The notes: generated by a model not told the origin, from the letters alone. A DNA stretch of 64,000 bases from Firmicutes bacterium UBA5010 (GCA_002396645.1 DGYI01000015.1:1-64000), one strand, 5' to 3'. Counted from the first letter of the stretch, positions 34,501-43,286 are shown. A program made the numbers and translations.

Positions 34501-35634
34501 CCCTATGTATCTAAGGCTATGCAGGAAAAGATTACATCAAACCTTAATTTTTTAGTTAAGGGGGCTTATAATATGATGAACGGAGATAAATTAATAGATA
34601 CAGCAGTTGAAAAAATCTTGTCGGATAAGCTGCCTAAGCTTATTGAGCGTAAAAAGGACAATTTATATGAAAGCAGCTCGGATTATTTAAATACCAAGCT
34701 TCTTAATTTACGCTCAGAGGAATTCGGCATATTGCTTAACTCCAACATCATCAAGGATAAGAAACTTAATGCTTTAAGTGAAATAATCAAGCCTGTATCA
34801 ATTTTTATTGATAAAAAGCTTTGCCATATTAAAGTAAAGACATTATTGGAGCCTTTGTCATTAGATAATCTGAACCTTATGTTTTCAAACTATGGCAAGG
34901 AAACAGCTGTATTGATTGATGAGCTTAATTCAGCACTGGCATTAAATAAGAATGATATTATGTCTTCATTTAATGTATTAATCGACAAATATATAAGTGA
35001 CCTTATGAGCAACACCTGCACAAATCTTCTTTTTAAGAATATAGAAGCTGATGATTTTGAAAAGATTTCTGACAATATAACAAATATATTGCTTGAAGAT
35101 GATTTTATAAATATAATCGTTGAGGGCATATTGACATGTATCAGGGATTATGATAAACCAATTTATATATCTGAATTGACAGGCAGAGACAATTTAATTA
35201 AAATCTTTGAAAAGGCTGTTAATGATTTATTTGAAGCTAACGAATCATCAGATTATAATAATACAAGGCTTGCATTGACAAAAATTATAGATGATATACT
35301 CTGCTGCGCTTCCGAAAAAGGCTTCGGATTTATAAACAGTGAGTCAAAGGAATATGTATTGGGCAAAATAGCGGATGCTGTTATATTATCCCTAAGAAAC
35401 AATCTAAGCGACATGTTAAAGGATATAGAGTTTGACAAAATAACCAAAGAACAAATCAATGGGATGAATCCTAAAAAAATACACATGATGTTTAATTCCT
35501 TTGCGGGAAAATATTTTACAGCTCTTATGCTTTATGGATTTTGGGGTGCGGTATTCGGTGTAAATACAATGGCAGGTCTTGCTTTGTCGGCTGTATACTG
35601 TGTTAAAAATCTTATTAATAATATTAAAAGTTAG
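31561..35634 (+). CDS. Giant DUF445-family membrane protein with internal duplication
   Basis: 1357 residues, about three times the usual 400 of DUF445 (YheB-like) proteins. The N-terminal module has a membrane segment and GYITNEYAINMLFKTYTP (residues 19-36). A second copy begins after a hydrophobic pair at about 641-690, with GFLTNAVAINMLFRPYKE at 683-700. Each is followed by hundreds of residues of amphipathic helices of coiled-coil character, and a last hydrophobic segment lies at about 1318-1347. Function is unknown; helical DUF445 proteins are thought to be envelope or membrane-tethered structural proteins. It ends 9 bases before the sirtuin gene and is probably co-transcribed with it. 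Confidence 0.85.
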   Translation: MNMPLLNLIIQPLLGAAAGYITNEYAINMLFKTYTPLKLGGVIPKTRESFIENVSRLVEEDIVNKEKVEAILNDEDFTRNFDNLVKDFFTRSIYEISDNFGIGDNFFTGKALSDTEEFINTQIESKLPELINLSADNLKLGNMLDKNQISFIVEKLYSYMVKLFRDMELSDKLILNIINKNQNISLMDIAGYDISAIVSQNISDLFFNIINIKNNYSHNIDSFIDEVLKKTNISDLFFEFTEKLINENNDKLRDKILSILSGLTKSGEYNEALFEFSKRLLDYAKNSDMTLISLVNESCIDNIKEIFYRQSAEVSELIVSFVNSNKNELQRMLEEAINETINEQDAAKKALLSMAKGSIMNSIAKNDIANMASEYLQSADNRTNICILASVRIKQHLKTTTVSQLVNTLEQKEALSSKSLSKFLSDYISGNTENIADKILLYIKNSAKDESFKRNINLRLINFVRDKVILSSKATGFLNNHLSIYLTKLFDTNISEFLKDLSQKGLKLNDNICNFLDHNKDNIVENLILNISNTIENKSLKDILGDDSLNRINMLARESVYEKTSQLREEISENKLYNLYNKLNSIDGLHENSSKLLKNGVINNLNTLLHGFVRGLSVKNLSKLDDAKLVEMAKSFMGNNLKPIMLFGGMLGLTAGLILAVLQPNTNVFALISIWGALTYSAVGFLTNAVAINMLFRPYKEIRLIRNIPFLRHFSLGYIAKNKANLADSMSDAINEYLLTKDSMDGLIDIYKDSIKDNILHNISKNDYEAISNIFMNNKDKIANLICDYAVSSVSLNKNKLANLSANQLDAVKINTLAYDYRDKISEYIIGSKEVCKKFIFSSLTKIAGEGNSIASILPKPTMAYINSTIAKSFHDGYDSLLAMINHENAKNLIESYDEKYNELINKNISEFFSMKDLVSSDEFIDISNNIFNIINKNLNSSKKIGTVLNKRISELSNKALYSFFEDINTNSSKLLKLIQPYVSKAMQEKITSNLNFLVKGAYNMMNGDKLIDTAVEKILSDKLPKLIERKKDNLYESSSDYLNTKLLNLRSEEFGILLNSNIIKDKKLNALSEIIKPVSIFIDKKLCHIKVKTLLEPLSLDNLNLMFSNYGKETAVLIDELNSALALNKNDIMSSFNVLIDKYISDLMSNTCTNLLFKNIEADDFEKISDNITNILLEDDFINIIVEGILTCIRDYDKPIYISELTGRDNLIKIFEKAVNDLFEANESSDYNNTRLALTKIIDDILCCASEKGFGFINSESKEYVLGKIADAVILSLRNNLSDMLKDIEFDKITKEQINGMNPKKIHMMFNSFAGKYFTALMLYGFWGAVFGVNTMAGLALSAVYCVKNLINNIKS

Positions 35635-35643
35635 GGGGGAGCT

Positions 35644-36375
35644 ATGGAAAAATTAATATCTGATTTGAGAAATATAATTAATGAAAGCAACAATATAGTT
35701 TTCTTCGGAGGAGCCGGAGTTTCAACTGAAAGCAATATTCCTGATTTTCGCTCGGAAAAGGGATTATACAACGCTGTCTCTGAATACGGATATCCTCCTG
35801 AGGAAATGTTAAGCCGAACGTTTTTTAAAAATCATACTGAAATATTTTATAAATATTATAAGGAAAATATGCTTTATCTTGATGCCAAACCCAATAAAGC
35901 TCATTTTGCACTGACAAAATTAGAGCATGAGGGGAAGTTAAAGACTGTAATTACGCAAAATATTGATGGTTTACATCAGCTAGCCGGAAGCAAAAATGTT
36001 ATTGAGCTGCATGGGAGCGTGCACAGAAATTACTGTACAAGCTGTAAAAAGTTCTATGATGGAGATTTTATAAAACTTTCAAAGGGAATACCAAGATGTG
36101 AGTGCGAAAAAATAGTAAAGCCTGATGTTGTTTTGTATGAGGAAAGCTTAAATTATGCCGATATTGAAAGGGCGATAAATTATATTGAAAGGGCCGAAGT
36201 GCTTATAGTGGGAGGAACATCTCTGGCTGTTTATCCTGCCGCATCATTTATAAATTATTTTAGGGGTAATAAATTAATCCTGATAAATAAAAGTGCTACC
36301 CCTTACGACAGCAAAGCGGCACTTGTAATTAACCATCCTATCGGCGAAGTTTTGGAAAGAGCGTGCTTGAAATAA
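35644..36375 (+). CDS. cobB: NAD-dependent protein deacylase (sirtuin)
   Basis: 243 residues. Removes acyl groups from lysines using NAD. Motifs are FFGGAGVSTESNIPDFRSEKG (NAD site), TQNIDGLHQLAG and ELHGSVHRNYC with the catalytic His. A zinc site is formed by CTSC and CEC cysteines (about residues 125-160), and LIVGGTSLAVYPAA follows. Class and target specificity (deacetylase or desuccinylase) cannot be set. The ATG follows GGGGGAG, 9 bases downstream of the DUF445 gene, so the two form an operon. Confidence 0.95.
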   Translation: MEKLISDLRNIINESNNIVFFGGAGVSTESNIPDFRSEKGLYNAVSEYGYPPEEMLSRTFFKNHTEIFYKYYKENMLYLDAKPNKAHFALTKLEHEGKLKTVITQNIDGLHQLAGSKNVIELHGSVHRNYCTSCKKFYDGDFIKLSKGIPRCECEKIVKPDVVLYEESLNYADIERAINYIERAEVLIVGGTSLAVYPAASFINYFRGNKLILINKSATPYDSKAALVINHPIGEVLERACLK

Positions 36376-36414
36376 TTTTTAACAATATACTATTGTGTAT
36401 TTTTTCAAAAAACT

Positions 36415-36452
36415 AAAGTCCTTACAGAATATCCGAATCTGTAAGGACTTTT
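36415..36452. terminator. Bidirectional terminator
   Basis: AAAGTCCTTACAG and CTGTAAGGACTTTT pair around a short loop. It separates the sirtuin gene (+) from rqcP (-). Confidence 0.85.
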
Positions 36453-36488
36453 AATATAAAATATATTAAATTCTATTGAAATAATTTT

Positions 36489-36728
36489 TTACAGCAGCGT
36501 ATACATATCCTTTGCATCATCTTTCATAACATGCTCGGTAAGTTTTTCTACTCTTATCTTCATAGGATTTGTTCCGAATACTATTTCAATTTCATCTCCG
36601 ATTACCAGCTCGGTACCCGGTTTTGCAGGCTTGCCGTTTACAAATACACGACCTTGGTCGCAAGCCTCTTTTGCAACAGTTCTTCTTTTTATAACTCTTG
36701 CATTTTTAAGAAATTTATCTATTCTCAT
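36489..36728 (-). CDS. rqcP: RqcP/YabO-like S4-domain RNA-binding protein
   Basis: 79 residues, one S4 domain: MRIDKFLKNARVIKRRTVAK, then DQGRVFVNGKPAKPGTELVIGDEIEI. This matches B. subtilis RqcP (YabO), which works with RqcH at stalled 50S subunits to add alanine tails in ribosome quality control. It lies 44 bases downstream of prfA on the same strand, a fitting translation context. The related Hsp15 is longer, and the short form favours RqcP. Confidence 0.85.
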   Translation of the reverse strand: MRIDKFLKNARVIKRRTVAKEACDQGRVFVNGKPAKPGTELVIGDEIEIVFGTNPMKIRVEKLTEHVMKDDAKDMYTLL

Positions 36729-36772
36729 AATATCTTCCTTTCTTCGACTACACTCAGCAGCTTATATAAGGA

Positions 36773-37846
36773 TTACTTATCTAAGTTTTTAAGCTTTTCT
36801 GCCTGATCTGATGTTATCAAGCCGTCTATCATATCTGTCAAGTCTCCGTCTATGAAGCTGTCCAGTTTATAAAGTGTAAGTCCTATTCTATGGTCTGTTA
36901 CTCTTCCTTGTGGGAAGTTATATGTTCTTATTCTTTCACTTCTGTCTCCTGATCCTACTTGACTTTTTCTTGCAGATGCTATCTCGTCGTGCTGCTCTTG
37001 CTGATATTTGTCATACAGCTTTACTTTTAATACTTTCATTGCCTTATCTCTGTTTTTAAGCTGTGATTTTTCATCCTGGCATGAGATAACTATGCCTGTC
37101 GGAATATGTGTCAGTCTTACTGCAGAATCTGTAGTATTTACACACTGACCTCCGTTTCCTGATGATCTGAATACGTCTATTTTTATATCGTTTGGATTTA
37201 TTTCAACTTCAATATCGTCAACCTCCGGAAGTACAGCAACTGTAGCGGATGAAGTATGGATTCTTCCGCTTGACTCAGTGTCAGGAACTCTTTGAACTCT
37301 GTGAACTCCGCTTTCATATTTAAGCTTTGAGTATGCTCCATATCCTTTTATGGCAAATACGACTTCCTTAAGCACGCCCATGCTTTGCTCGTTCATTGAG
37401 ATAAGCTCGGTTTTCCATCTTTGTCTTTCTGCATATCTTGTATACATTCTGAATAAATCTCCGGCAAAAAGACCTGCCTCATCTCCTCCGACTCCGGCTC
37501 TGATTTCTACTATAACATCTCTTTCGTCATTAGGGTCTTTAGGCAATAAAAGAATTTTTAACTCTGCTTCAAACTCTTCTATCTGAGCGGTTAATTCTTT
37601 TACCTCTTCCTTTGCCATTTCTCTGAAATCTTCGTCCAATGATTTATCGTATATCATTTCCTTAGACTCTTCAAGCTGAGTTTTGGCATCTTTATATTCT
37701 TTATACTTTAAAACTATAGGCTCAAGCTGTGCATGCTCCTTAACAAACTTTTGCCATTCTGAGCTGTTTGCAATAACTTCGGGATCTGAAATTTTTTCGC
37801 TTAAATCTATATATTTTTCTTCAAGAAATTCTAATTTATCTAACAT
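36773..37846 (-). CDS. prfA: Peptide chain release factor 1
   Basis: 357 residues. Reads UAA and UAG and releases the nascent chain. The GGQ loop SSGNGGQCVNTTDSAVRLTH (about residues 223-242) is the site methylated by PrmC. The RVPDTESSGRIHTSSATVAV segment and the codon-recognition region before it are normal, and length is normal. Its usual partner prmC is about 9.8 kb away on the same strand, separated by accessory genes. rqcP lies downstream. Confidence 0.97.
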   Translation of the reverse strand: MLDKLEFLEEKYIDLSEKISDPEVIANSSEWQKFVKEHAQLEPIVLKYKEYKDAKTQLEESKEMIYDKSLDEDFREMAKEEVKELTAQIEEFEAELKILLLPKDPNDERDVIVEIRAGVGGDEAGLFAGDLFRMYTRYAERQRWKTELISMNEQSMGVLKEVVFAIKGYGAYSKLKYESGVHRVQRVPDTESSGRIHTSSATVAVLPEVDDIEVEINPNDIKIDVFRSSGNGGQCVNTTDSAVRLTHIPTGIVISCQDEKSQLKNRDKAMKVLKVKLYDKYQQEQHDEIASARKSQVGSGDRSERIRTYNFPQGRVTDHRIGLTLYKLDSFIDGDLTDMIDGLITSDQAEKLKNLDK

Positions 37847-38002
37847 TAACGTTCACCTCATTATATATTAACAAAATATTATACCATAGAAATGATTAAG
37901 TATGCAATATTATTTTTTGTGCATAACTGTACCGTGCATTGCACATGTATGGTTACACTGACAGAAGATATATTGTATAATTTAACATATTGGTTTTCAA
38001 AG

Positions 38003-39646
38003 CTATATGTTCACTACCATATCTGCATATTTTATAATATTTTCGTTATGGGAAATAAACAAAACGGTTTTTTGCCTGCTTATCTCTTTTATTGTTTCTA
38101 AAATTTGTTCTTCGGTCTTATAATCAAGGGCTGAAGTTATTTCATCTAATATTAAGATATCTGAATCCTTAACTAATGCTCTTGCCAAAGCTATACGCTT
38201 TTTTTGTCCTCCCGATAAATTATTGCCATCATCATTTAAAACATAATCGTATTTTCCTTTCAAATTATTTATAAAATCATGTGCTCCTGCTAATTTTGAC
38301 GCTCTTATTATGTCTTTAAAATCAGCATTTTTGTTTCCTAGCTTAATGTTATCATAAACAGTGGCATTAAACAACATTGCATCCTGCGGTACATAGGCAG
38401 ATTTTTGTCTGACCGAGTATAAATCTGCATGACCGATTCCTTTAAATTCTATACTTCCGCTCACAGGCTCATAAAAAGCCATTAAGAGCTTCATTAAGGT
38501 GCTTTTGCCCGAGCCGCTCTCACCTGTTAATACTGCAAAGCATTTGCTTGGCAATTCAAGCGAAAAATTATTTATAAGCAAAGAATCTTCTTTATATCCG
38601 AATGATATATTTTTAAGAGATAAAGCATTATCCTGAGTTTTAAATATATATGAATCAGATTGCAGTTTTTCCTTTTTAAAGCTCTGAACATTATCCAGTC
38701 TTTCAACAGAGGCAATATCTTTTTGCATTAAGCTAATGAGCTGACCGCACTCAACAAACAGCATATCTGTTATATATTTAAGCCCTATAAGTGCTGTTAC
38801 GCTTCCCCAATCTGCTAAATCAAAATAAACAAATAAGGCACCGGCAATCAGCAAGGCAATATATGACAGCCTGCTTATCAGAGTTTCATATGATTTCATT
38901 TTAGAAACAGAATCTGCAAATTGATTTCTGATATCTTTTTCATCCTCTAAAGTCTTTTCAATCTGCTCCTGTCTTTTTTCTTCACATTTTAACACTCTGA
39001 TAGTTTTAGCAGCCTTAACAAGCTCATAGATATCGGTATTGCTTTTATTTAAATTTTGCTGTCTTTTATCGCTGATTTTTTTTAGTCTTTCCGAAAACAT
39101 CGACGAAGTCAATATTGATAAAAAGCCGAATACTATAACTACCGCTGCAAATTTAAAGTCTATAATCAGCATTATAATAATTCCTCCGATTCCTCCGGTA
39201 AATGAATGAAGTACCTGAAAAAGACTTCTGTCATACATAGTCTTGAGGCCTTCCATGTCAGTCGTCAGCAAAGTCATGTAATCTCCTTTGGATTTTTGGT
39301 CAAGATAGCTCATAGGCAATCTTAAGATATGTTCACAAAAATTTGATTTATATTCACGCATTGTACTTATTGAGGCCTTCCCGCACAGATAGCTGGATAT
39401 GGGTGCATAGCAGCACCACAATATGTTTTTTGCTATTATAAAGCTCATTGAATTCCAAAACATCTTAGTGTCTTTATAGCTTAGCGAGTTCACTATACCT
39501 CTGATTCCGAATGAATCCAGAGCTGTATATGCAAGCTCTACTATGCAAAATATTACTATACAGCTCAGATACATATACTTTTTATTGTGCATCAAAAGAA
39601 TTGCTTTTTTAACAGCCTTCAGGTTAAATTTATCTTTTGTTCTCAT
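38003..39646 (-). CDS. ABC exporter half-transporter, second subunit
   Basis: 547 residues: a six-helix transmembrane domain (about 15-300) followed by a nucleotide-binding domain. Motifs are Walker A GESGSGKST, signature LSGGQKKRIALARA, Walker B DILILDEITSALD and the switch His in FISHN. Its ATG overlaps the stop of the upstream transporter gene by four bases (39643-39646), so both are made together and should form a heterodimer. Heterodimeric exporters of this kind move drugs, peptides or lipids; the substrate is unknown. Confidence 0.88.
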   Translation of the reverse strand: MRTKDKFNLKAVKKAILLMHNKKYMYLSCIVIFCIVELAYTALDSFGIRGIVNSLSYKDTKMFWNSMSFIIAKNILWCCYAPISSYLCGKASISTMREYKSNFCEHILRLPMSYLDQKSKGDYMTLLTTDMEGLKTMYDRSLFQVLHSFTGGIGGIIIMLIIDFKFAAVVIVFGFLSILTSSMFSERLKKISDKRQQNLNKSNTDIYELVKAAKTIRVLKCEEKRQEQIEKTLEDEKDIRNQFADSVSKMKSYETLISRLSYIALLIAGALFVYFDLADWGSVTALIGLKYITDMLFVECGQLISLMQKDIASVERLDNVQSFKKEKLQSDSYIFKTQDNALSLKNISFGYKEDSLLINNFSLELPSKCFAVLTGESGSGKSTLMKLLMAFYEPVSGSIEFKGIGHADLYSVRQKSAYVPQDAMLFNATVYDNIKLGNKNADFKDIIRASKLAGAHDFINNLKGKYDYVLNDDGNNLSGGQKKRIALARALVKDSDILILDEITSALDYKTEEQILETIKEISRQKTVLFISHNENIIKYADMVVNI

Positions 39647-41259
39647 ATCAGATTAATCCTCCTGTTGGCTATATCTATGAGTGTTTGACGGTGAGCGGAT
39701 ATTATAATTAATTTTTCAGAGGACTTTTCCTTTATTGTATTTATTATTATCTTTTCCGTTTCCGCATCAAGCGAACTTGTAGGCTCATCTAAAATCCATA
39801 TCGGTGCATCTGAAAGCATTGTTCTAGCAAGTGATATTCTTTGTCTTTCTCCGCCCGACAATTCTCTTATGCCATCACCTATAATGGTATTTTCTCCTTT
39901 TTCAAGTTTATTAACAAGTGTTTCAAGTCCGGCACTTCGTATTGCAGACAATACCCCTCTATATTCTGCCTTTGGGTTTGCAATGTGTATGTTGTTAAAC
40001 AAGCTGTCTGCGAAGATATAACTGTCCTGAGTCACCACACTGCAGGATGACGATAAGTTGATTTCTCCTCTGTCAGGTTTATATAAACCGCATATCAAAT
40101 CAATAAGCGTGGTTTTTCCCGAGCCTGATTTGCCGCACAATGCAATTATTCCGTTACCCCTATGCGAAAAGGACAGATTATTTATAATTTTAGTACTGTC
40201 ATCATATCTAAAGTTTACATCCTTAATCTCTATTATGTTTTCTCCATGTACGATACTTGCATTGCAAGAATTTTCATCCTTATTCTGCTTCATAAGTTTT
40301 ATTTTTTCTATTCTGTTGACAGATGCTATTGTTCTGTTAAATCCATTCATCAAAAACGGAAAATATACAGTCGGAGCTATTATATAATTTAAAAGCTCAA
40401 ATACAGCTATAAATAAGCCTATTGATATACTTTTGTTCATAACAAGTCTGCCGGCATATATCAAGTATATAATTTTCGGTATATTGGAAGTAGATGAACA
40501 CGCAGACTGCATAAGAGCATTCCAGACAGATATATCTTTATCTGTTTTTGCTATATCACCGTACATGCCGTGCAATTTGTTCCTTATTTCTCTTTCGGCC
40601 GCAAATGACTTAATAACCGGAATTTGTGATATAGCTTGCTCCGCAAAGGATAAGGCCTTGCCGTTTTTATCCGAATTTATCTGATATAAATTTTTCATCT
40701 TTTTATTAAAACTTAATGTAAAAAACATACCGATAGGTGTATACACAAATGTTATAAGCATGAGTTTAGGATTTATATATAGAAGATAAATCGCAGCACC
40801 GATTAGCATAGTAAATTGTGAGAACAGGCTTATTAAATTATTTTCCAAAAAACCGCAGACAGTCTCGGTATCGACATTGACAGTCTTAAGGACTTCTCCT
40901 GCTCTGGTGTTTATTATTTCTTTATATTCGGCATAGAGCAGCGTCCCAGATATATTCTGCTTTAAGCTCTTACCTGCATTTGATGACAGCCTTGCAGTGC
41001 ATAATCCGCTCAGATACTCAAGAAACGAATGTATAAGGATAAATATTAAAAAAGCACTGATTGAAACTGCAATTCTTGTTATATCTCCTTTAATTGAGCT
41101 GTCAATTAAAACTTGTGACAGCTTTGCTTGCATAAGTCCAACAATCACCAGAATTATCGAAATCATTGAAGCGGTTAAATACCATTTTTTGTGCGGCTTA
41201 ATTATCTCAAATAAGAAAACCGCAGCAGATTTATATTGTAATTTATTATTTTTTTGCAT
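39643..41259 (-). CDS. ABC exporter half-transporter, first subunit
   Basis: 538 residues with the same plan: six-helix transmembrane domain, then an ATPase domain with Walker A GKSGSGKTT, Q-loop near SVVTQDSYIF, signature LSGGERQRISLART, Walker B WILDEPTSSLD and switch His in SAHR. Both ATPase sites appear complete, unlike exporters with one degenerate site. It is preceded by a leader of about 215 bases with a possible 14-residue leader peptide and three hairpins, which suggests attenuation control. Translation starts at an ATG after GGAAAGGAAG. Confidence 0.88.
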   Translation of the reverse strand: MQKNNKLQYKSAAVFLFEIIKPHKKWYLTASMISIILVIVGLMQAKLSQVLIDSSIKGDITRIAVSISAFLIFILIHSFLEYLSGLCTARLSSNAGKSLKQNISGTLLYAEYKEIINTRAGEVLKTVNVDTETVCGFLENNLISLFSQFTMLIGAAIYLLYINPKLMLITFVYTPIGMFFTLSFNKKMKNLYQINSDKNGKALSFAEQAISQIPVIKSFAAEREIRNKLHGMYGDIAKTDKDISVWNALMQSACSSTSNIPKIIYLIYAGRLVMNKSISIGLFIAVFELLNYIIAPTVYFPFLMNGFNRTIASVNRIEKIKLMKQNKDENSCNASIVHGENIIEIKDVNFRYDDSTKIINNLSFSHRGNGIIALCGKSGSGKTTLIDLICGLYKPDRGEINLSSSCSVVTQDSYIFADSLFNNIHIANPKAEYRGVLSAIRSAGLETLVNKLEKGENTIIGDGIRELSGGERQRISLARTMLSDAPIWILDEPTSSLDAETEKIIINTIKEKSSEKLIIISAHRQTLIDIANRRINLI

Positions 41260-41292
41260 AAAAAATCTTCCTTTCCAACAAGTCTTCAGAGC

Positions 41293-41400
41293 AAAAAGTG
41301 AACTACGTTCACTCTATTGCCTTACAGTCAATAAAATTCAACGTAAAACTAAAGCTCTAAAATCTTAGAACTTTAGTTAAATCAGATTAGCTATCTAATC
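41293..41400 (-). promoter_or_regulatory. Candidate transcription attenuator of the ABC exporter operon
   Basis: Reading the - strand downstream of the promoter, three hairpins follow one another: GATTAG-ATAG-CTAATC (41400-41385), which overlaps the leader-peptide stop codon; AACTAAAGTTCTAA/TTAGAGCTTTAGTT (41378-41347, 14-bp stem with one G-U); and AGTGAAC-GTA-GTTCACT followed by five T (41313-41293). The last is a classical terminator placed before the exporter's ribosome binding site. The arrangement suits ribosome-stalling attenuation. Confidence 0.5.
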
Positions 41401-41439
41401 GCGAATTCTATTGTTGTTAAAAAGAAAGTTTAAAAACAT
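41395..41439 (-). CDS. Possible leader peptide of the ABC exporter operon
   Basis: 14 codons encoding MFLNFLFNNNRIRD, ending inside the first hairpin of the leader. A GAGGT lies 11 bases upstream. The Phe/Leu-rich start followed by three Asn and basic residues resembles drug-sensing leader peptides such as that of Bacillus bmrCD in position, not in sequence. It is too short for statistical support, and its status depends on the hairpin context. Confidence 0.4.
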   Translation of the reverse strand: MFLNFLFNNNRIRD

Positions 41440-41475
41440 AATTTCTAACTACCTCATATTGTTTGATATGATTAC

Positions 41476-41504
41476 ATTATATGAAATTTTTGCTGTTTTG
41501 TAAA
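41476..41504 (-). promoter_or_regulatory. Promoter of the ABC exporter operon
   Basis: On the - strand TTTACA (41504-41499) and TATAAT (41481-41476) are 17 bases apart. A TGTTTAC direct repeat (TTGTTTACTGTTTAC on the - strand) overlaps the -35 box and could be an operator. Confidence 0.65.
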
Positions 41505-41550
41505 CAGTAAACAATAATTTGCGGAAATAATCGGATTAATATAATAATAT

Positions 41551-42627
41551 TTATCTATAAAAGCAAATTACTTTATCGGTTTCATTCGCTTGCATATCCA
41601 GCAGTGTTTCACCCATGTATATTATTTTTTCTTTAGTATTTTGATTTGTTAGGCTAATAAATGTTTTGCACAGGATTTTGTTATCAAGTTTTATCATATT
41701 CATAGGGTCATATCCGCTGATATGAAAATCTCCTTTTATGGCAATTCTATCAGAGGATTGCATAAAGTTATCAATCAAATCTTTTTTATATGCTTTATTT
41801 TCATCAACAGCTTTTTCTATCAGTTCTGTTTCTAATTGTATATCATCTGTTTCTACGCATTCAAGATTTTCAGTTATGATTTCAAATACAGTTTTTTCTT
41901 GTCCTGATAATGGGTGCTCAAAATTTATACCTAAATCATGGGCTGTTACAAGGAAAACAGCTCCGCTGTAATAAGATATTTTTCTGATATCCAATTGCAG
42001 TGGTGAAAAATTGTGTAAATATTCTGAATATTTCTGCATTCTTTCAATATACTTTTTTTCTGACAGCTGTTTTAATGCCATAGTTCCGACATATTCAGCC
42101 ATTCCTTCGGCTGTTTCTGACAGGTGTTCGCATTTACTCATATCTCCTATTATTTGCTGACGTTTCATACGAATACTATAAAACTTTTCAATCAACTCTT
42201 TTTTCACAATTAAATTACTTTCGTTAAAAGCCTTGGACAATATCTTATTTTCCTCATATTTTAAGCAAAGATTATGTGCATCATCAGGATAGTCAAGTGT
42301 AACTAAATCTCTCGGAAATCTTGTCTCTTTATTTTCACATTGATAAGCATGAAACATCTCATGGATTAAATTTGAAGTCAGAATATCTATATCCTCATTT
42401 CCATCGTTTAAAAAATCATGTTCAACATCCCATATGGCTATATAGTTATCCTCATATTTAATTGAGGTGTTTCCTATAAAACGTTCGTCCCAAGGTATTA
42501 TTTTATCTTCGAAGTACACTTCCTTAGAATTATATAAGGCAAAATTATATTTGTCGAAGCCTTTCCATATAGCTTGAAAATCAACCTTTTCAAGATTATT
42601 TAAAATTTTATTGTAAAGCTCTCTCAT
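41551..42627 (-). CDS. Putative zinc metallopeptidase
   Basis: 358 residues. The motif LIHEMFHAYQ has His89, Glu90 and His93, the HExxH signature of zinc peptidases. A downstream ETAEGMAEYVG (near residue 170) could supply the third ligand, as in gluzincins. No signal peptide or membrane helix is seen, so the enzyme is probably cytoplasmic. I do not recognise a characterised family. It is a single gene in the accessory stretch between prfA and prmC; the start ATG follows AAAGGGAT. Peptidase activity is inferred from the motif only. Confidence 0.65.
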   Translation of the reverse strand: MRELYNKILNNLEKVDFQAIWKGFDKYNFALYNSKEVYFEDKIIPWDERFIGNTSIKYEDNYIAIWDVEHDFLNDGNEDIDILTSNLIHEMFHAYQCENKETRFPRDLVTLDYPDDAHNLCLKYEENKILSKAFNESNLIVKKELIEKFYSIRMKRQQIIGDMSKCEHLSETAEGMAEYVGTMALKQLSEKKYIERMQKYSEYLHNFSPLQLDIRKISYYSGAVFLVTAHDLGINFEHPLSGQEKTVFEIITENLECVETDDIQLETELIEKAVDENKAYKKDLIDNFMQSSDRIAIKGDFHISGYDPMNMIKLDNKILCKTFISLTNQNTKEKIIYMGETLLDMQANETDKVICFYR

Positions 42628-42681
42628 ATGCTTATCCCTTTCTTATCTTCATTCTTAATTTAATTTTAAATGAATAAACGC

Positions 42682-42702
42682 CGGTTTTCAATTTGAAAAC
42701 CG
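42682..42702. terminator. Hairpin between the HTH gene and the metallopeptidase gene
   Basis: CGGTTTTC-AATTT-GAAAACCG is a perfect dyad 23 bases after the stop codon of the upstream - strand HTH gene. The following T-run is short, so termination is likely but not certain. Confidence 0.5.
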
Positions 42703-42724
42703 ACGAGTTTTTCATATATAAAAT

Positions 42725-43195
42725 TTAATTTAAGCACTTTTGTATTATTTTTAAAGCAGTCTCTGCTTCTCCTGTAATTATAATTCTCACAATATTGATT
42801 TTATCATCATAATTAAAGGAGAAATTTATTTTGCCGTAGTCTGCTGATGATTCATTATTTAAATTTATCTGCTCGATTATTTTATCACACAAAGCTTCTG
42901 CTTCTTCTATGCTGCTGATTAAATAATCAAAAATAAAGCATACCGAATTTGAGCTTTTATGCCTGTTATCCATAAAATCTCGTACCATAGATTCATATTT
43001 TATTTTAACCCCTTGGATGACAAAGGGTTCATGAAAGAATTTCTCAATATCTTCTTCACTGAAAACCCAAGCTCCATCTTTTTTGCTTCCGTTTAAAAGC
43101 CCATTTTTTATATATGTACGAATCGTTCTAGTCGAAAGGCTTGTCATTAAGGCAATATCTGTTATCGAATAATAATCTTTTCTCAATATCTTCAC
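42725..43195 (-). CDS. MerR-like helix-turn-helix protein
   Basis: 156 residues. The N-terminal 55 residues are an excisionase/MerR-type winged helix (YSITDIALMTSLSTRTIRTYIKNG; WVFSEEDIEKFF). The remaining hundred residues form a small alpha/beta domain (NFSFNYDDKINIVRIIITGE) with no family I recognise. It may be a small-ligand sensor. A terminator-like hairpin follows it and an AraC-type regulator lies upstream on the same strand with its own terminator. Confidence 0.7.
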   Translation of the reverse strand: MKILRKDYYSITDIALMTSLSTRTIRTYIKNGLLNGSKKDGAWVFSEEDIEKFFHEPFVIQGVKIKYESMVRDFMDNRHKSSNSVCFIFDYLISSIEEAEALCDKIIEQINLNNESSADYGKINFSFNYDDKINIVRIIITGEAETALKIIQKCLN

Positions 43196-43286
43196 CTAAC
43201 TTAAATATATTTACTTATATCGCTAATTTAAATTATACCTATTTTCTATCTTTCTGTCCATATAAATAACTCTCTTAAGACTATTG

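Noticed and set aside
38003..41259. Bacteriocin or lantibiotic export cluster around the ABC exporter
   Set aside because: No peptidase C39 domain, no precursor peptide with a double-glycine leader, and no modification enzymes nearby.
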